DNA of 64,000 nucleotides, taken from Flavobacterium aquariorum (lineage in GTDB: Bacteria; Bacteroidota; Bacteroidia; Flavobacteriales; Flavobacteriaceae). Below, in pieces: positions 1 to 7,645 of this stretch. The notes under the pieces are model-generated. The model ran no database searches and was not told the origin of the DNA. It saw only the letters and a list, made by a program, of their open reading frames with translations. Positions within the stretch are counted from its first letter, which is position 1, and each line of letters begins with the position of its first letter. The position numbers and the translations under genes are program-made. The DNA lies in assembly GCF_003254745.1 (NCBI RefSeq), contig NZ_QKXH01000005.1, positions 62,001 through 126,000 on the forward strand, in the 5' to 3' direction.

Positions 1-1032
1 TTGCAATTGGGATATGGAAAAAATTTTATAGGAGATGGTTACCGTTCCTTGTTTTTGGGCGATGGCACGAGTCCTTATCCTTTTTTTAAGATAGATGCTA
101 ATTTTTGGAAAATTAAATACACCGTAAATTATATGTGGCTAAAGGATGTTCGTCCAGAAGTTACTGTTGATAGAACGTATGCGTCCAAATATATGGTGAA
201 TCACTATTTAAGTTGGAATGTTTCGAATCGATTGAATTTAGGTTTTTTTGAATCGGCTATTTGGACAAATACTAATGGAAGAGGTTTTGATGCGAATTTT
301 ATAAACCCAATCGTGTTTTATAGAGCAGTTGAGTTTTCGTCTTCATCCAGAAGTGGGAATGCTGTTTTGGGATTGAGCTATAAGTACAAATGGAACAATC
401 AGGTAAATTTGTATGGGCAATTTCTTATCGATGAATTTTCTACTAGTGATATAGCTGCCGGTGAAAAAAGTTGGAAAAATAAATTGGGATATCAATTGGG
501 AGCCAAATATTTCAATGCATTTCATGTGGATAATTTGGTGTTGCAATTGGAGTTCAATCATGTTCGCCCTTATGTGTATTCACATAGCGATCCGATTACC
601 AATTATGGACATAACAACCAAAGTTTGGGCCATCAATGGGGAGGGAATTTTCAGGAGTTGGTTTTGTTAGGGTATTATCATAAAGACAGATTTTATTCAA
701 ATGCTAAGTTTACTATAGGAACACGAGGACTTGATTTTGATACGGCTGATAATTCTTTCAACTATGGTCAAAACATTTATAAAGACTATGATGAGAATAG
801 ACCTTATGACAAAGGAGTGAAAGTGGGACAGGGAAATAAAACAAGTCTTTTTATCACAGAAGTTCAGGTGGGTTATTTGGTAAATCCTGCTACTAATTTG
901 AAGTTTTTTGGTAATTTTTTATATCGAAATTTTGACCCTACAACCAATACTGCGACAGTATTTAAAGAGCAAACGACTTGGTTTACTGTTGGTTTTAGAT
1001 CAGATGTATTTAATTGGTATTTTGATTATTAA
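1..1032 (+). CDS. RemB-like outer-membrane beta-barrel protein, 5'-truncated by window edge
   Basis: The reading frame is open from the first base, so the N-terminus lies outside the window; 343 residues are visible. The protein is rich in aromatic residues and Gly/Asn, with alternating-strand patterns, and ends in WYFDY, an aromatic terminus usual for beta-barrels. The early GKNFIGDGYRSLFLGD stretch and overall layout match what I recall of the gliding-motility protein RemB and Wzi-like capsule-assembly barrels of Flavobacteriia. The barrel nature is seen directly; the RemB assignment is family recognition and is moderate. The next gene, a chitinase, starts 46 bases downstream and may be co-transcribed. 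Confidence 0.55.
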   Translation: MQLGYGKNFIGDGYRSLFLGDGTSPYPFFKIDANFWKIKYTVNYMWLKDVRPEVTVDRTYASKYMVNHYLSWNVSNRLNLGFFESAIWTNTNGRGFDANFINPIVFYRAVEFSSSSRSGNAVLGLSYKYKWNNQVNLYGQFLIDEFSTSDIAAGEKSWKNKLGYQLGAKYFNAFHVDNLVLQLEFNHVRPYVYSHSDPITNYGHNNQSLGHQWGGNFQELVLLGYYHKDRFYSNAKFTIGTRGLDFDTADNSFNYGQNIYKDYDENRPYDKGVKVGQGNKTSLFITEVQVGYLVNPATNLKFFGNFLYRNFDPTTNTATVFKEQTTWFTVGFRSDVFNWYFDY

Positions 1033-1078
1033 TAGATTTGGAAAGTATTTTTTTTAGGATTAATTTAAAATTAAAAAA

Positions 1079-2164
1079 ATGAGAAAACACATAATGGCTT
1101 TTCTTTTAATGATCACCTGCTTTAGTTTACAAGCTCAAAAAAGCAAAAATTTTTCAGTATTGGCTTATTATACAGGTGATGATAAACAGATAAATGATTT
1201 TGAAGTTGAAAAATTAACTCATATAATATATAGTTTTTGTCATCTTAGGGATGGAAAACTAAATGTTGATAATGCCAATGATTCTATCACGATTAAGCAT
1301 TTAGTTTCATTAAAAGCCAAATATCCTCAGTTGAAAATAATGTTGTCTCTAGGAGGTTGGGGTGGTTGTGAAAACTGTTCGAGTGCTTTTTCAACAGCTT
1401 CAGGGAGGGCTGTTTTTGCCAAATCTGTAAAAGAAATTAATGACTATTTTAAAACCGACGGGTTGGATTTGGATTGGGAATATCCTACTATTAAAGGGTT
1501 TCCAGATCATTTATATCAACCAGCAGATAGGAAGAATTTCACAGAGTTGGTAAAAGTTTTAAGAACTGAATTAGGGAATTCTAACGAATTAAGTTTTGCG
1601 GCAGGCGGGTTTCAAAAATATTTAGACGAATCGGTAGAGTGGGAATTGGTAATGCCACTTGTGGATCGTGTTAATATTATGAGTTACGACTTGGTTAATG
1701 GATATTCGAAAGTTACCGGACATCATACACCGCTTTTTAGCACCAATAAAGATGAGGAATCTACAGATAGAGCGGTCGAATATTTGTTGAAATTAGGTAT
1801 TCCGTCTCATAAAATAGTTATTGGCTCGGCTTTTTACACTCGAACATGGAAAGATGTAGAGAATATTAACAATGGATTGTATCAACCGGGAGTACATACG
1901 GGAGGTGTGAGTTTTAATAATTTTAAAGATGAATTGACTGAAGAAAAAGGGTGGAAGTATTTTTGGGATAAAAAAGCAAATTCTCCATATTGGTACAATC
2001 AGAAAGAAAAAATGTTTGCAACAAGTGATGATATTGCCTCTGTGAAAGCTAAAACTTCTTATGTTATAAAAAAGAAACTTGGGGGGATTATGTTTTGGGA
2101 GCTTGGTTTGGATACCACCAGGAATGGCATGATAGATGCGATTTATCAATTAAAAACTAAATAG
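1079..2164 (+). CDS. Secreted glycoside hydrolase family 18 chitinase
   Basis: A 361-residue GH18 TIM-barrel enzyme that would hydrolyse chitin or related beta-1,4-GlcNAc polymers by substrate-assisted catalysis. An N-terminal signal peptide (MRKHIMAFLLMITCFSLQAQ) is followed directly by the catalytic domain. The first barrel motif is at about residues 88-95 (LSLGGWGG), and the signature DGLDLDWEYP spans about 127-136, with Glu134 as the predicted acid/base and Asp130/Asp132 supporting it. The late MFWELGLD at about 339-346 supplies the conserved Trp of the substrate pocket. No carbohydrate-binding module and no type IX sorting domain are present, so export is probably to the periplasm or outer membrane. 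Confidence 0.9.
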   Translation: MRKHIMAFLLMITCFSLQAQKSKNFSVLAYYTGDDKQINDFEVEKLTHIIYSFCHLRDGKLNVDNANDSITIKHLVSLKAKYPQLKIMLSLGGWGGCENCSSAFSTASGRAVFAKSVKEINDYFKTDGLDLDWEYPTIKGFPDHLYQPADRKNFTELVKVLRTELGNSNELSFAAGGFQKYLDESVEWELVMPLVDRVNIMSYDLVNGYSKVTGHHTPLFSTNKDEESTDRAVEYLLKLGIPSHKIVIGSAFYTRTWKDVENINNGLYQPGVHTGGVSFNNFKDELTEEKGWKYFWDKKANSPYWYNQKEKMFATSDDIASVKAKTSYVIKKKLGGIMFWELGLDTTRNGMIDAIYQLKTK

Positions 2165-2320
2165 TTTTTGTTTTATTAAAGTAATGCATTTTATTCAGTG
2201 TTGATGTTATTGAGAAATGATATTTTTGTTTTAAAAGATTAATTAAACAGTAAAAACCGACTAATGCAATAACTAATTTTTCAAATTTCAATTTCATAGA
2301 CCATTTTTGAATCTAATTTG

Positions 2321-2328
2321 TATATTTG
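2321..2328 (+). promoter_or_regulatory. Bacteroidetes-type -7 promoter element for the heme O synthase/oxidase genes
   Basis: TATATTTG matches the TAnnTTTG -7 consensus of Bacteroidetes housekeeping promoters and is followed by CACC. A good TTG at -33 is not apparent. The in-frame TTG at 2318 overlaps this element, so it cannot be the start codon if this promoter is used. Confidence 0.55.
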
Positions 2329-2365
2329 CACCAGTTTTCAAAAAAATATACCAATTTCATCTGCA

Positions 2366-3268
2366 TTGAATACAACACCTAATTCTATTTCGTTCAAGTC
2401 TATTTATGTTGATTTTAAAGCAATTACAAAGGCTGGTTTAGCCATAAGTGTTGTTTTTTCTTCAATCGCTGGTTATATATTAGGATTTGATTCTACACAT
2501 TCTTTTAGCTGGTTGGTTTTGTTAAAACTCGCAATAGGAGGATATTGTATGGTTGGAGCGTCCAACGCTTACAATCAGGTAATAGAGAAAGATTTGGATG
2601 CTTTGATGGATCGCACGAAGAATCGTCCTGTTGCCTCTGGAAGAATGTCTCCCAGTTTGGCTTTAATTGTAGCAAGTTTGCTTACTGTTTTGGGTGTGGC
2701 TTTGCTCTACACGATAAATCCAAAAACAGCCATGTTTGGTGCTATCTCAATTTTCTTATATACCAGTATTTATACACCACTTAAAACAGTAACTTCGCTG
2801 TCGGTTTTTGTGGGCGCTTTTCCGGGGGCAATTCCTTTTATGTTAGGATGGGTTGCAGCAACTGGAGAGTTTGGTATTGAAGCGGGAACTTTGTTTTTGA
2901 TTCAGTTTTTTTGGCAATTCCCTCATTTTTGGGCGATTGGTTGGTTTTTATATGAAGATTATGAAAAAGCAGGTTTCTTTATGTTGCCAACAGGTAAAAA
3001 GGATAAAGGGACTTCTTTGCAAATTATACTGTATACCATTTGGTTGATAATTGCGTCTCTTTTGCCTGCATTAGGGTACACCGGGCGTTTGTTTATTACA
3101 CCAGTTGCATCGATTTTAGTATTATGTCTTGGTCTTTGGATGTTGTTTTATGCAGTTCGTCTATATCAGATAAAAACTGCAAAGGCTGCAAGAACGTTAA
3201 TGCTGGTAAGTGTTTCTTATATAACGTTATTACAATTAGTGTATATTTTGGATAAATTTTTAAGATAA
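2366..3268 (+). CDS. ctaB: Protoheme IX farnesyltransferase (heme O synthase)
   Basis: A UbiA-superfamily membrane prenyltransferase that attaches farnesyl to heme b to make heme O for cytochrome oxidase. The first Asp-rich motif is visible (NAYNQVIEKDLDALMDRT, about residues 67-84), followed by NRPVASGRMSP. The second polar loop is at FLYEDYEKAGFFMLP. About eight or nine hydrophobic segments fit the family, as does the length of about 300 residues. The frame is open to a TTG at 2318, but that codon lies on a promoter element; I choose the TTG at 2366 (giving (M)NTTPNSIS), as no ATG occurs before the first membrane segment. It sits 2 bp upstream of a subunit III gene, as expected for an oxidase operon. 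Confidence 0.9.
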   Translation: MNTTPNSISFKSIYVDFKAITKAGLAISVVFSSIAGYILGFDSTHSFSWLVLLKLAIGGYCMVGASNAYNQVIEKDLDALMDRTKNRPVASGRMSPSLALIVASLLTVLGVALLYTINPKTAMFGAISIFLYTSIYTPLKTVTSLSVFVGAFPGAIPFMLGWVAATGEFGIEAGTLFLIQFFWQFPHFWAIGWFLYEDYEKAGFFMLPTGKKDKGTSLQIILYTIWLIIASLLPALGYTGRLFITPVASILVLCLGLWMLFYAVRLYQIKTAKAARTLMLVSVSYITLLQLVYILDKFLR

Positions 3269-3270
3269 TT

Positions 3271-3858
3271 ATGGAAATGACAATGACAGCCGAAGATTAT
3301 AAATTAAGAACGGCAAGATCTTATAAATTGATTTTATTGTTCGCTATGGTGAGCATGACAATGATGTTTGCGGGTCTAACAAGTGCTTACGTAGTGAGCC
3401 AATCACGAGCAGATTGGTTGAAAGATTTTCAATTGCCATCCGCTTTTTATTTTAGTACTATTGCTATTTTGGGATGTAGTCTTACTTTTCATTTGGCCAA
3501 AAAAGCGATTCAAAAAGACAATCGTAGCAAGACTACTTCACTGCTTTTGGCAACATTAGCTTTGGGGATTTCATTCATAGTATTGCAGTTTGTTGGATTT
3601 GGGCAAATAGTTGCGAATGGTCATTATTTTACTGGAAATGCTAGTTCGATCACTACAACATTCTTGTATGTAATAGTGGTGGTTCATTTGATTCACCTTG
3701 CTGGAGGTATGATATCATTATTAATTATTATTTATAATCATTTTAAACAAAAATATAATTCAACTCAAACTCTTGGAATAGAACTAGGTGCAATGTATTG
3801 GCACTTTCTAGACTTCTTGTGGGTTTATTTATTTTTATTTTTATATTTCTTTAAATAA
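3271..3858 (+). CDS. Heme-copper oxidase subunit III (short paralog)
   Basis: A 195-residue polytopic membrane protein of the cytochrome c oxidase subunit III family, with five hydrophobic segments. The final helices carry VHLIHLAGGMISLL and the signature MYWHFLDFLWVYLFLFLYF. It starts 2 bp after ctaB, so translation is probably coupled. Subunit III surrounds and stabilises subunit I in the inner membrane. A second, longer subunit III follows 42 bp downstream. Subunits I and II are not in this window. Confidence 0.88.
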   Translation: MEMTMTAEDYKLRTARSYKLILLFAMVSMTMMFAGLTSAYVVSQSRADWLKDFQLPSAFYFSTIAILGCSLTFHLAKKAIQKDNRSKTTSLLLATLALGISFIVLQFVGFGQIVANGHYFTGNASSITTTFLYVIVVVHLIHLAGGMISLLIIIYNHFKQKYNSTQTLGIELGAMYWHFLDFLWVYLFLFLYFFK

Positions 3859-3900
3859 GAAAAAAACGTAAATTTGGAAACTTTTTAACGAATAACTTTT

Positions 3901-4875
3901 ATGGAAGCGACAGTTACTACTGCAAATAGTGAAAAAACTTGGGGAGGCGGCAATGAGCCAATGGGAGCAAGTTATGGTAAATTAATGATGTGGTTTTTTA
4001 TCGTATCAGATGCCTTAACGTTCTCTGGATTTTTAGCAGCTTACGGGTTTTCTAGATTTAAATTTATTGAAACATGGCCATTAGCCGATGAGGTGTTTAC
4101 ACACTTTCCATTTTTACACGGTGTATCTGCTCCGATGTATTATGTGGCGTTGATGACTTTTATCTTGATTTTCTCGTCTGTAACAATGGTTTTAGCCGTT
4201 GATGCTGGGCACCAAATGAAAAAGGATAAAGTAGCCCTTTATATGTTTCTTACAATCATTGGAGGTTTAATCTTCGTTGGTTCTCAAGCTTGGGAATGGA
4301 AAAATTTTATCAAAGGAGAATATGGTGCTATTGAAACAACAGGAGGTAGCTTGCTACAGTTTGTTGACAAGGAAGGTCATCGTGTTGCTTTGGAAGATTT
4401 TGCTGCAAAATTGCCGGTAGAAAGAGAACAATTAACAAGAGCTAAAGGAAAATGGTTCATGGATGAAGCTGCTATTCCTACTTACACAGTGGCAGAAGTT
4501 CAAGCTGGATTCAAAGCTCATCCTGATGTTTTAGTAAGAATCGAAACTTTAAACAAAAACAAAGAAAAAATTGTCCTTTCAAGAGAAGAATCTCTAGTGC
4601 GTTTAGGTCAAGCTAAGATGGTTATTGAAGGAGCCAATCTAACTCATAATGAATACGGAAGTAAGCTTTTTGCTGATTTCTTTTTCTTTATTACAGGTTT
4701 CCACGGATTTCACGTTTTCTCAGGTATAGTAATCAATATCATTATCTTTTTTAATGTTCTTTTGGGTACTTACGAGAAAAGAGGAAGTTACGAAATGGTT
4801 GAGAAAGTGGGGTTATACTGGCACTTTGTTGATTTAGTTTGGGTATTTGTTTTCACATTCTTCTATTTAGTTTAA
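3901..4875 (+). CDS. Heme-copper oxidase subunit III (long paralog with internal insertion)
   Basis: A 324-residue subunit III with the family termini: GKLMMWFFIVSDALTFSGFL near residues 26-45 and LYWHFVDLVWVFVFTFFYLV at the C-terminus. Unlike the preceding paralog, about 100 mainly hydrophilic residues (roughly 145-248) interrupt the membrane core between the third hydrophobic segment and the FHGFHVFSG helix. They are rich in Lys/Glu and probably form a soluble loop or small domain. It lies in the same operon as ctaB and the short subunit III. I infer it is the main oxidase subunit III of the organism; the insertion has no function I can name. Confidence 0.88.
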   Translation: MEATVTTANSEKTWGGGNEPMGASYGKLMMWFFIVSDALTFSGFLAAYGFSRFKFIETWPLADEVFTHFPFLHGVSAPMYYVALMTFILIFSSVTMVLAVDAGHQMKKDKVALYMFLTIIGGLIFVGSQAWEWKNFIKGEYGAIETTGGSLLQFVDKEGHRVALEDFAAKLPVEREQLTRAKGKWFMDEAAIPTYTVAEVQAGFKAHPDVLVRIETLNKNKEKIVLSREESLVRLGQAKMVIEGANLTHNEYGSKLFADFFFFITGFHGFHVFSGIVINIIIFFNVLLGTYEKRGSYEMVEKVGLYWHFVDLVWVFVFTFFYLV

Positions 4876-4891
4876 TTTTAGATTTATCATT

Positions 4892-5242
4892 ATGTCACAC
4901 GCACATGTTTCTAATACAAAAAGAATTTGGACTGTTTTTGGTCTATTGTCTTTAATCACGACTGTTGAGGTTGCTTTTGGTATCATCAGACCTGATGCAC
5001 TATATATGCACAATTTTTTAACGATGAATTTGTTAAACTGGTTGTTTATTATATTGACATTAGTTAAAGCATATTACATTGTATGGGCTTTCATGCACAT
5101 GGAAGGAGAAAAAAAGGCATTGAGAAATGCAGTTGTTTTTCCATTAATATTCTTAGTTTGTTATTTGCTTTTTATTCTATTGACAGAGGGAGACTATGTA
5201 TTTGAGGTTTTTAAAAATTCTACTATTAAATGGAATTTTTAA
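4892..5242 (+). CDS. Cytochrome c oxidase subunit IV (prokaryotic type)
   Basis: A 116-residue protein with three membrane helices, belonging to the small subunit IV/CyoD-like family that accompanies subunit III in bacterial oxidase operons. The first helix carries TVEVAFGIIRP, and the second helix ends in KAYYIVWAFMHMEGEKKALR, the conserved part of the family. The N-terminus is His-rich (MSHAHVS). It is 16 bp downstream of the long subunit III and is followed by a strong terminator, so it closes this transcription unit. Confidence 0.85.
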   Translation: MSHAHVSNTKRIWTVFGLLSLITTVEVAFGIIRPDALYMHNFLTMNLLNWLFIILTLVKAYYIVWAFMHMEGEKKALRNAVVFPLIFLVCYLLFILLTEGDYVFEVFKNSTIKWNF

Positions 5243-5260
5243 CAAGATATTAATTCAATG

Positions 5261-5294
5261 AAAAAGGTATCCGTCTCGACGGATGCCTTTTTTT
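5261..5294 (+). terminator. Rho-independent terminator after oxidase subunit IV
   Basis: An inverted repeat (arms AAAAAGGTATCCGTC and GACGGATGCC plus T-run, one G-T pair, 2-nt minimal loop) runs into seven T's. Confidence 0.9.
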
Positions 5295-5325
5295 ATTTTA
5301 ATACAATAAATTTTATAAAGTCATA

Positions 5326-5967
5326 ATGAAAAAAAATATTGTTCTTTTTGTATTGTTTATATTGCCCATAGTAGCTTATTTGTTTTTTGCGTCTGGGGTT
5401 AATAGTTTTACAAAATTGCCTGTTATAACTCCAAAGATTCCTAATCTTGGAGAATGGAAATCCTTAAATGGTGAAAAAGTGAGTTTGGACAATAAGATTA
5501 CAATACTTGGTTTTTCGGGTATTGAAATTCTTAAAAATAGGGGAAATTATTTCAACTTAAATGAGAAAATTTACCAACGTTATCATGATTTTAAAGATTT
5601 GCAATTTGTTGTAGTTGCTCCTTTGGGAACCGAAAAAGATGTTAAAGCTGTAGTTGATGCTTTAGGAGATTTTACTGATGTGAGTCAGTGGCATTTTGTG
5701 TTTGCAAATCCAGAACAAATAAAGGCTTATTTTGGTCAACTAAAATTAAAAGGGAATCTGAATTCTGATTTTGGCACTCCCGATGTTTATATAGTTGATA
5801 AAGAAAGAAACTTGAGAGGTAGAAAAGAAAAGAAAGGGTACAAAGAAGGTTACAGTACATTCCATCCAGCGGAATTAAGTAATGAAATGCTAGATGATTT
5901 CAAGGTTATTCTTTATGAATACCGTGCCGCTTTAAAAAAGAATCATAACGCAACAAAACAATTATAA
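5326..5967 (+). CDS. Membrane-anchored thioredoxin-fold-like protein of the oxidase-maturation cluster
   Basis: A 213-residue protein with one N-terminal membrane anchor (about residues 5-23) and a periplasmic domain. The order of elements resembles a thioredoxin/SCO fold: an ITILGFSGIEIL strand where a CxxxC would normally be, a LQFVVVAPLGTEKDV strand/helix, and a TPDVYIVDKERNLRGR segment near the end. No cysteine pair exists, so redox or copper chemistry of the SCO type is not possible. It lies 3 bp upstream of the SCO gene and is probably co-translated with it. I infer an accessory role in oxidase assembly. Confidence 0.6.
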   Translation: MKKNIVLFVLFILPIVAYLFFASGVNSFTKLPVITPKIPNLGEWKSLNGEKVSLDNKITILGFSGIEILKNRGNYFNLNEKIYQRYHDFKDLQFVVVAPLGTEKDVKAVVDALGDFTDVSQWHFVFANPEQIKAYFGQLKLKGNLNSDFGTPDVYIVDKERNLRGRKEKKGYKEGYSTFHPAELSNEMLDDFKVILYEYRAALKKNHNATKQL

Positions 5968-5970
5968 AAG

Positions 5971-6657
5971 ATGCTTAAAAATAAATCATATATAGGAATT
6001 TCTTTTGTGATACTTGTTTTTGGAATATATGCTGTTCCAAAAATTGTAGATAGAATGCAGAATAACAGTGTGGTTCAAGGTGATCGCTTGGACAAAGTAA
6101 GCGGTTCTAAAGCTGTAGATGGGAAGTTGGTTAAAGTTGGGCCTGCGCCAAAGTTTGAACTGACAAATCAAGATAATGTGAAAATTTCTAATGATTTTTA
6201 TAAAGGGAAAGTATATGTGTTGGAATTTTTCTTTGCAACATGTCCTTCCATTTGTCCTAAGATGAACGCCAATATGGTGACACTACAAAATGAGTTTTTT
6301 GGGAATCCTAATTTTGGGATCGTTTCGATTACTATCGACCCAATTCATGATACACCAGCTGTTTTAAAAGAGCATGCAAAATTATTGGGAGTAAAATCCT
6401 CCAATTGGAATTTCCTGACCGGAGACCATGATTATATATACAATTTATCCAACAAAGGATTTAATATTTATGTTGGTGAAAATAGTAAAGCAAAAGGCGG
6501 TTTTGAACATTCGGGACTTTTTGCGTTGATAGATAAAAATGGTAATATCAGATGTAGAAAAGACGATTACGGAAATCCGATTTTATATTATGATGGATTG
6601 GAGAAAAAAGGAATTAGAGATATTCAGCAGGATATACAAGCTTTGTTAAAGGAATAG
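5971..6657 (+). CDS. SCO1/SenC family copper chaperone for cytochrome oxidase
   Basis: A 228-residue SCO protein, which delivers copper to the CuA site of oxidase subunit II and/or reduces its cysteines. It has an N-terminal anchor (about 8-25) and a thioredoxin-fold domain. The copper ligands are visible: Cys91 and Cys95 in FATCPSICPKMN and His180 in GGFEHSGLFALID. The SITIDPIHDTPAVLKEHA stretch is typical of the family. Its place between oxidase subunits and DUF420 supports the assembly role. Confidence 0.92.
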   Translation: MLKNKSYIGISFVILVFGIYAVPKIVDRMQNNSVVQGDRLDKVSGSKAVDGKLVKVGPAPKFELTNQDNVKISNDFYKGKVYVLEFFFATCPSICPKMNANMVTLQNEFFGNPNFGIVSITIDPIHDTPAVLKEHAKLLGVKSSNWNFLTGDHDYIYNLSNKGFNIYVGENSKAKGGFEHSGLFALIDKNGNIRCRKDDYGNPILYYDGLEKKGIRDIQQDIQALLKE

Positions 6658-6675
6658 TGTGAATAGAAAAACAGA

Positions 6676-6741
6676 AGGCAGTTTTCAGGAGGCAGAAAGT
6701 AGAATTTACAGAATAGATTTAAGAAATAGATTAATTAGATA
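6676..6741 (+). repeat. Decayed heptad-periodic leader sequence before the DUF420 gene
   Basis: The spacer between the SCO and DUF420 genes reads with a 7-bp period (units such as GGCAGTT, TTCAGGA, GGCAGAA, AGTAGAA, then AG/AT-rich decayed units) up to the ATG at 6742. It resembles the clearer heptad tract before clpX. Confidence 0.45.
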
Positions 6742-7281
6742 ATGGAAAATAATACAATAGAACAAAAATATAATAAATGGATTGTGTTGCTGTCAATTGC
6801 AATTCCTCTTGCAGTTGCGGTTCTTTTTAAAGTGAAGTTAAAAGATTTTGGTTTTGATGTAACACCTCTCTCGTTTTTACCGCCGATTTATGCCACTATA
6901 AATGGAATAACAGCAGTATTGTTGGTTGCTGCAGTATTGGCTATTAAAAACGGTAATCGAAAGCGTCATGAGTTGCTAATGAAGATGGCTATTGGGTGTT
7001 CGGTTGCTTTTCTTGTTATGTATGTTGCCTATCACATGACTGCTGAATCAACAAAATATGGTGGAGAAGGCGTTTTAAAATATGTGTATTTCTTTATTTT
7101 GATTACTCATATTTTTTTATCTATTGCCATAATACCATTGGTTTTGATAACTTACGTTCGTGCCTTGGCCAGTAAATTCGATAAACATAAAAAAATTGCC
7201 AAAATCACTTTTCCAATTTGGCTTTATGTTGCGGTAACGGGAGTGATTGTATATTTAATGATTTCGCCTTATTATGTTTAG
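6742..7281 (+). CDS. DUF420 membrane protein (CtaM-like oxidase assembly factor)
   Basis: A 179-residue protein with about five membrane helices of the DUF420 family. The conserved polar residues of the family are visible: NGITAVLLVAAVLAIKNGNRKRHE with its membrane-end His, then YVAYHMTAES and LITHIFLSIAIIPLVLITY. CtaM, a DUF420 member of Gram-positive bacteria, is needed for heme-copper oxidase assembly, and the location here next to SCO supports the same role by inference. It overlaps the next gene by 8 bp. Confidence 0.8.
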   Translation: MENNTIEQKYNKWIVLLSIAIPLAVAVLFKVKLKDFGFDVTPLSFLPPIYATINGITAVLLVAAVLAIKNGNRKRHELLMKMAIGCSVAFLVMYVAYHMTAESTKYGGEGVLKYVYFFILITHIFLSIAIIPLVLITYVRALASKFDKHKKIAKITFPIWLYVAVTGVIVYLMISPYYV

Positions 7282-7537
7282 TAGAGAAAATAAAAAAGAG
7301 GGAGTAGCAAAAAGAAGAATTGGATTAAAAGTATATTTCTATATTTTATGTTCTTTATTCTTTTCGCTTTCTTCATATTCGCAATGTGCAATGTGTCGAG
7401 CCGCATTGTCTGGTGACGAAAACAAAGCCAAAGCCGCTGCTGTAAATGACGGAATCGTTTATCTTATGGTGATTCCTTATGTACTTGTAGGTGTGCTTGG
7501 TTATTACGTTTACCGAATGAAAAAGAAGAAACAATAG
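7274..7537 (+). CDS. Small CxxC membrane protein at the end of the oxidase cluster
   Basis: An 87-residue protein. A basic N-terminus precedes a hydrophobic signal/anchor (about 21-36), then SQCAMCRAALSGDE with a CxxC motif just outside the membrane, and a second hydrophobic segment (about 61-80) ending in a Lys-rich tail. The ATG overlaps the end of the DUF420 gene (8 bp), implying translational coupling. I know this as a conserved uncharacterised Bacteroidetes protein in oxidase clusters; the CxxC could serve in thiol or metal handling, which is inference. Confidence 0.7.
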   Translation: MFSRENKKEGVAKRRIGLKVYFYILCSLFFSLSSYSQCAMCRAALSGDENKAKAAAVNDGIVYLMVIPYVLVGVLGYYVYRMKKKKQ

Positions 7538-7570
7538 TTCAATTTCAATAATCAATTGCAATTTTAATAA

Positions 7571-7613
7571 AAAAAGGAAGTCTCGAACAATAATTATTCG
7601 AGACTTCCTTTTT
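7571..7613. terminator. Bidirectional terminator between convergent transcripts
   Basis: A near-perfect stem (arm GGAAGTCTCGAA and its complement) is flanked by A-run and T-run, so it can end both the oxidase-cluster transcript and the minus-strand DUF4403 gene. Confidence 0.88.
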
Positions 7614-7645
7614 TACTGCCAACTAAATACTGAAAACTGCCTACT

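Noticed and set aside
2318..2365. Extended N-terminus of heme O synthase
   Set aside because: The TTG start overlaps the TATATTTG promoter element and the extra residues are not family-like.
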